From NCBI RefSeq assembly GCF_000701685.1, contig NZ_JNJO01000020.1:1-32662 (forward strand): DNA of 32,662 nucleotides, given 5' to 3'. This DNA is from Gemella sanguinis ATCC 700632 (GTDB lineage Bacteria > Bacillota > Bacilli > Staphylococcales > Gemellaceae). The position numbers were made by a program, and so were the translations under genes. Shown piece by piece: positions 32,415-32,662 of the stretch; within the stretch, counting starts at the first letter, position 1, and each line of letters begins with the position of its first letter. Below the pieces are notes generated by a model. The model did no database searches, was not told the DNA's origin, and worked only from the letters and a program-made list of their open reading frames with translations.

Positions 32415-32662
32415 ATGTTTAATAAAGTAGAAAATATAAAAGATGAAATAATACTAATGACACTATCAGAAATAGTACCTAAAGACCATTTTTTAAGAAA
32501 AGTAGATAAAGCTATCGATTTTAAATTTATTTATGATTTAACAGAAAAATACTATAGCCATACGACAGGGAGAAATAGTCTAGATCCTGTTGTATTATTT
32601 AAACTGGTATTTTTAAAAGACTTTTATGGAATAAAATCTATGAGAGAAACAATAAAAAGAAT
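32415..32662 (+). CDS. IS1182-family transposase, N-terminal part (cut by window end)
   Basis: ATG 32415 follows AAGGAGG and the frame is open to the right edge (82 codons). The sequence starts MFNKVENIKDEIILMTLSEI and has PKDHFLRKVDKAIDF, GRNSLDPVVLFKLVFLKDFYG and SMRETIKR. This is the DUF772 N-terminal domain of IS1182-type transposases. The catalytic DDE domain should lie beyond the window. It marks the left part of an insertion sequence; the element's outer end is probably near 32325. Confidence 0.85.
   Translation, partial: MFNKVENIKDEIILMTLSEIVPKDHFLRKVDKAIDFKFIYDLTEKYYSHTTGRNSLDPVVLFKLVFLKDFYGIKSMRETIKR

Overview
The window is AT-rich DNA from a low-GC Gram-positive bacterium (Firmicutes/Bacillota). 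The yabR-like–tilS–hpt–ftsH gene order, an exact CodY box, a wall-type subtilase, DUF1310 proteins and a lone trpB suggest a Gemella-like member of the Bacillales. The genus is inferred from gene content; there is no 16S rRNA gene here. I saw no tRNA, rRNA or CRISPR array.

Layout. 1-4268 (-): a large secreted subtilisin-like protease of C5a-peptidase/lactocepin type, its tail made of two tandem-repeat families, running off the left edge. 4579-11710 (-): an accessory island with a six-helix membrane protein, five stand-alone DUF1310 proteins, an 836-aa lipase toxin candidate with the 'reverse' architecture of type VII-secreted TslA (lipase first, helical targeting region last), and a DUF1310-lipase fusion whose catalytic serine is leucine. 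11804-18803 (-): a P-type cation ATPase, then ftsH, hpt, tilS and a yabR-like S1 gene, a conserved housekeeping block. 18949-21286 (-): a DUF6110-like small GxxxG protein and a P1B-type ATPase with an SCALK motif, resembling the FezA/FezB core of ferrosome systems. 21517-23568 (+): an overlapping operon of a YabN-type methylase domain (no MazG part), mnmM and a CYTH protein. 23638-27453 (-): oppDFBC without oppA, preceded by a perfect CodY box and a cre-like site. 27919-30345 (-): a walJ-like hydrolase and a NADH oxidase. 30758-32260 (+): trpB behind a CodY-like box and a leader peptide with two Trp codons followed by a terminator, a classical-looking attenuator. 32415 to the end (+): the start of an IS1182-type transposase.

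How the parts work together. The island reads as a contact-competition locus: a phospholipase-type effector translationally coupled to a membrane-anchored DUF1310 protein, with further DUF1310 copies on both sides acting as a likely immunity reserve. The fusion gene shows that the DUF1310+lipase pair has been duplicated and joined into a membrane-tethered, catalytically dead product. The opp operon, trpB and perhaps the protease carry CodY-type sites, which fits a peptide- and amino-acid-scavenging organism: protease digests, Opp imports, and lone TrpB would salvage indole. The Fez-like pair and a Fur-like box near nox point to iron and oxygen handling.

The best candidates for something new are the TslA-like island with its dead-lipase fusion, the Fez-like pair lying between yabN-like and yabR-like genes, and the leader-peptide attenuator of a solitary trpB.
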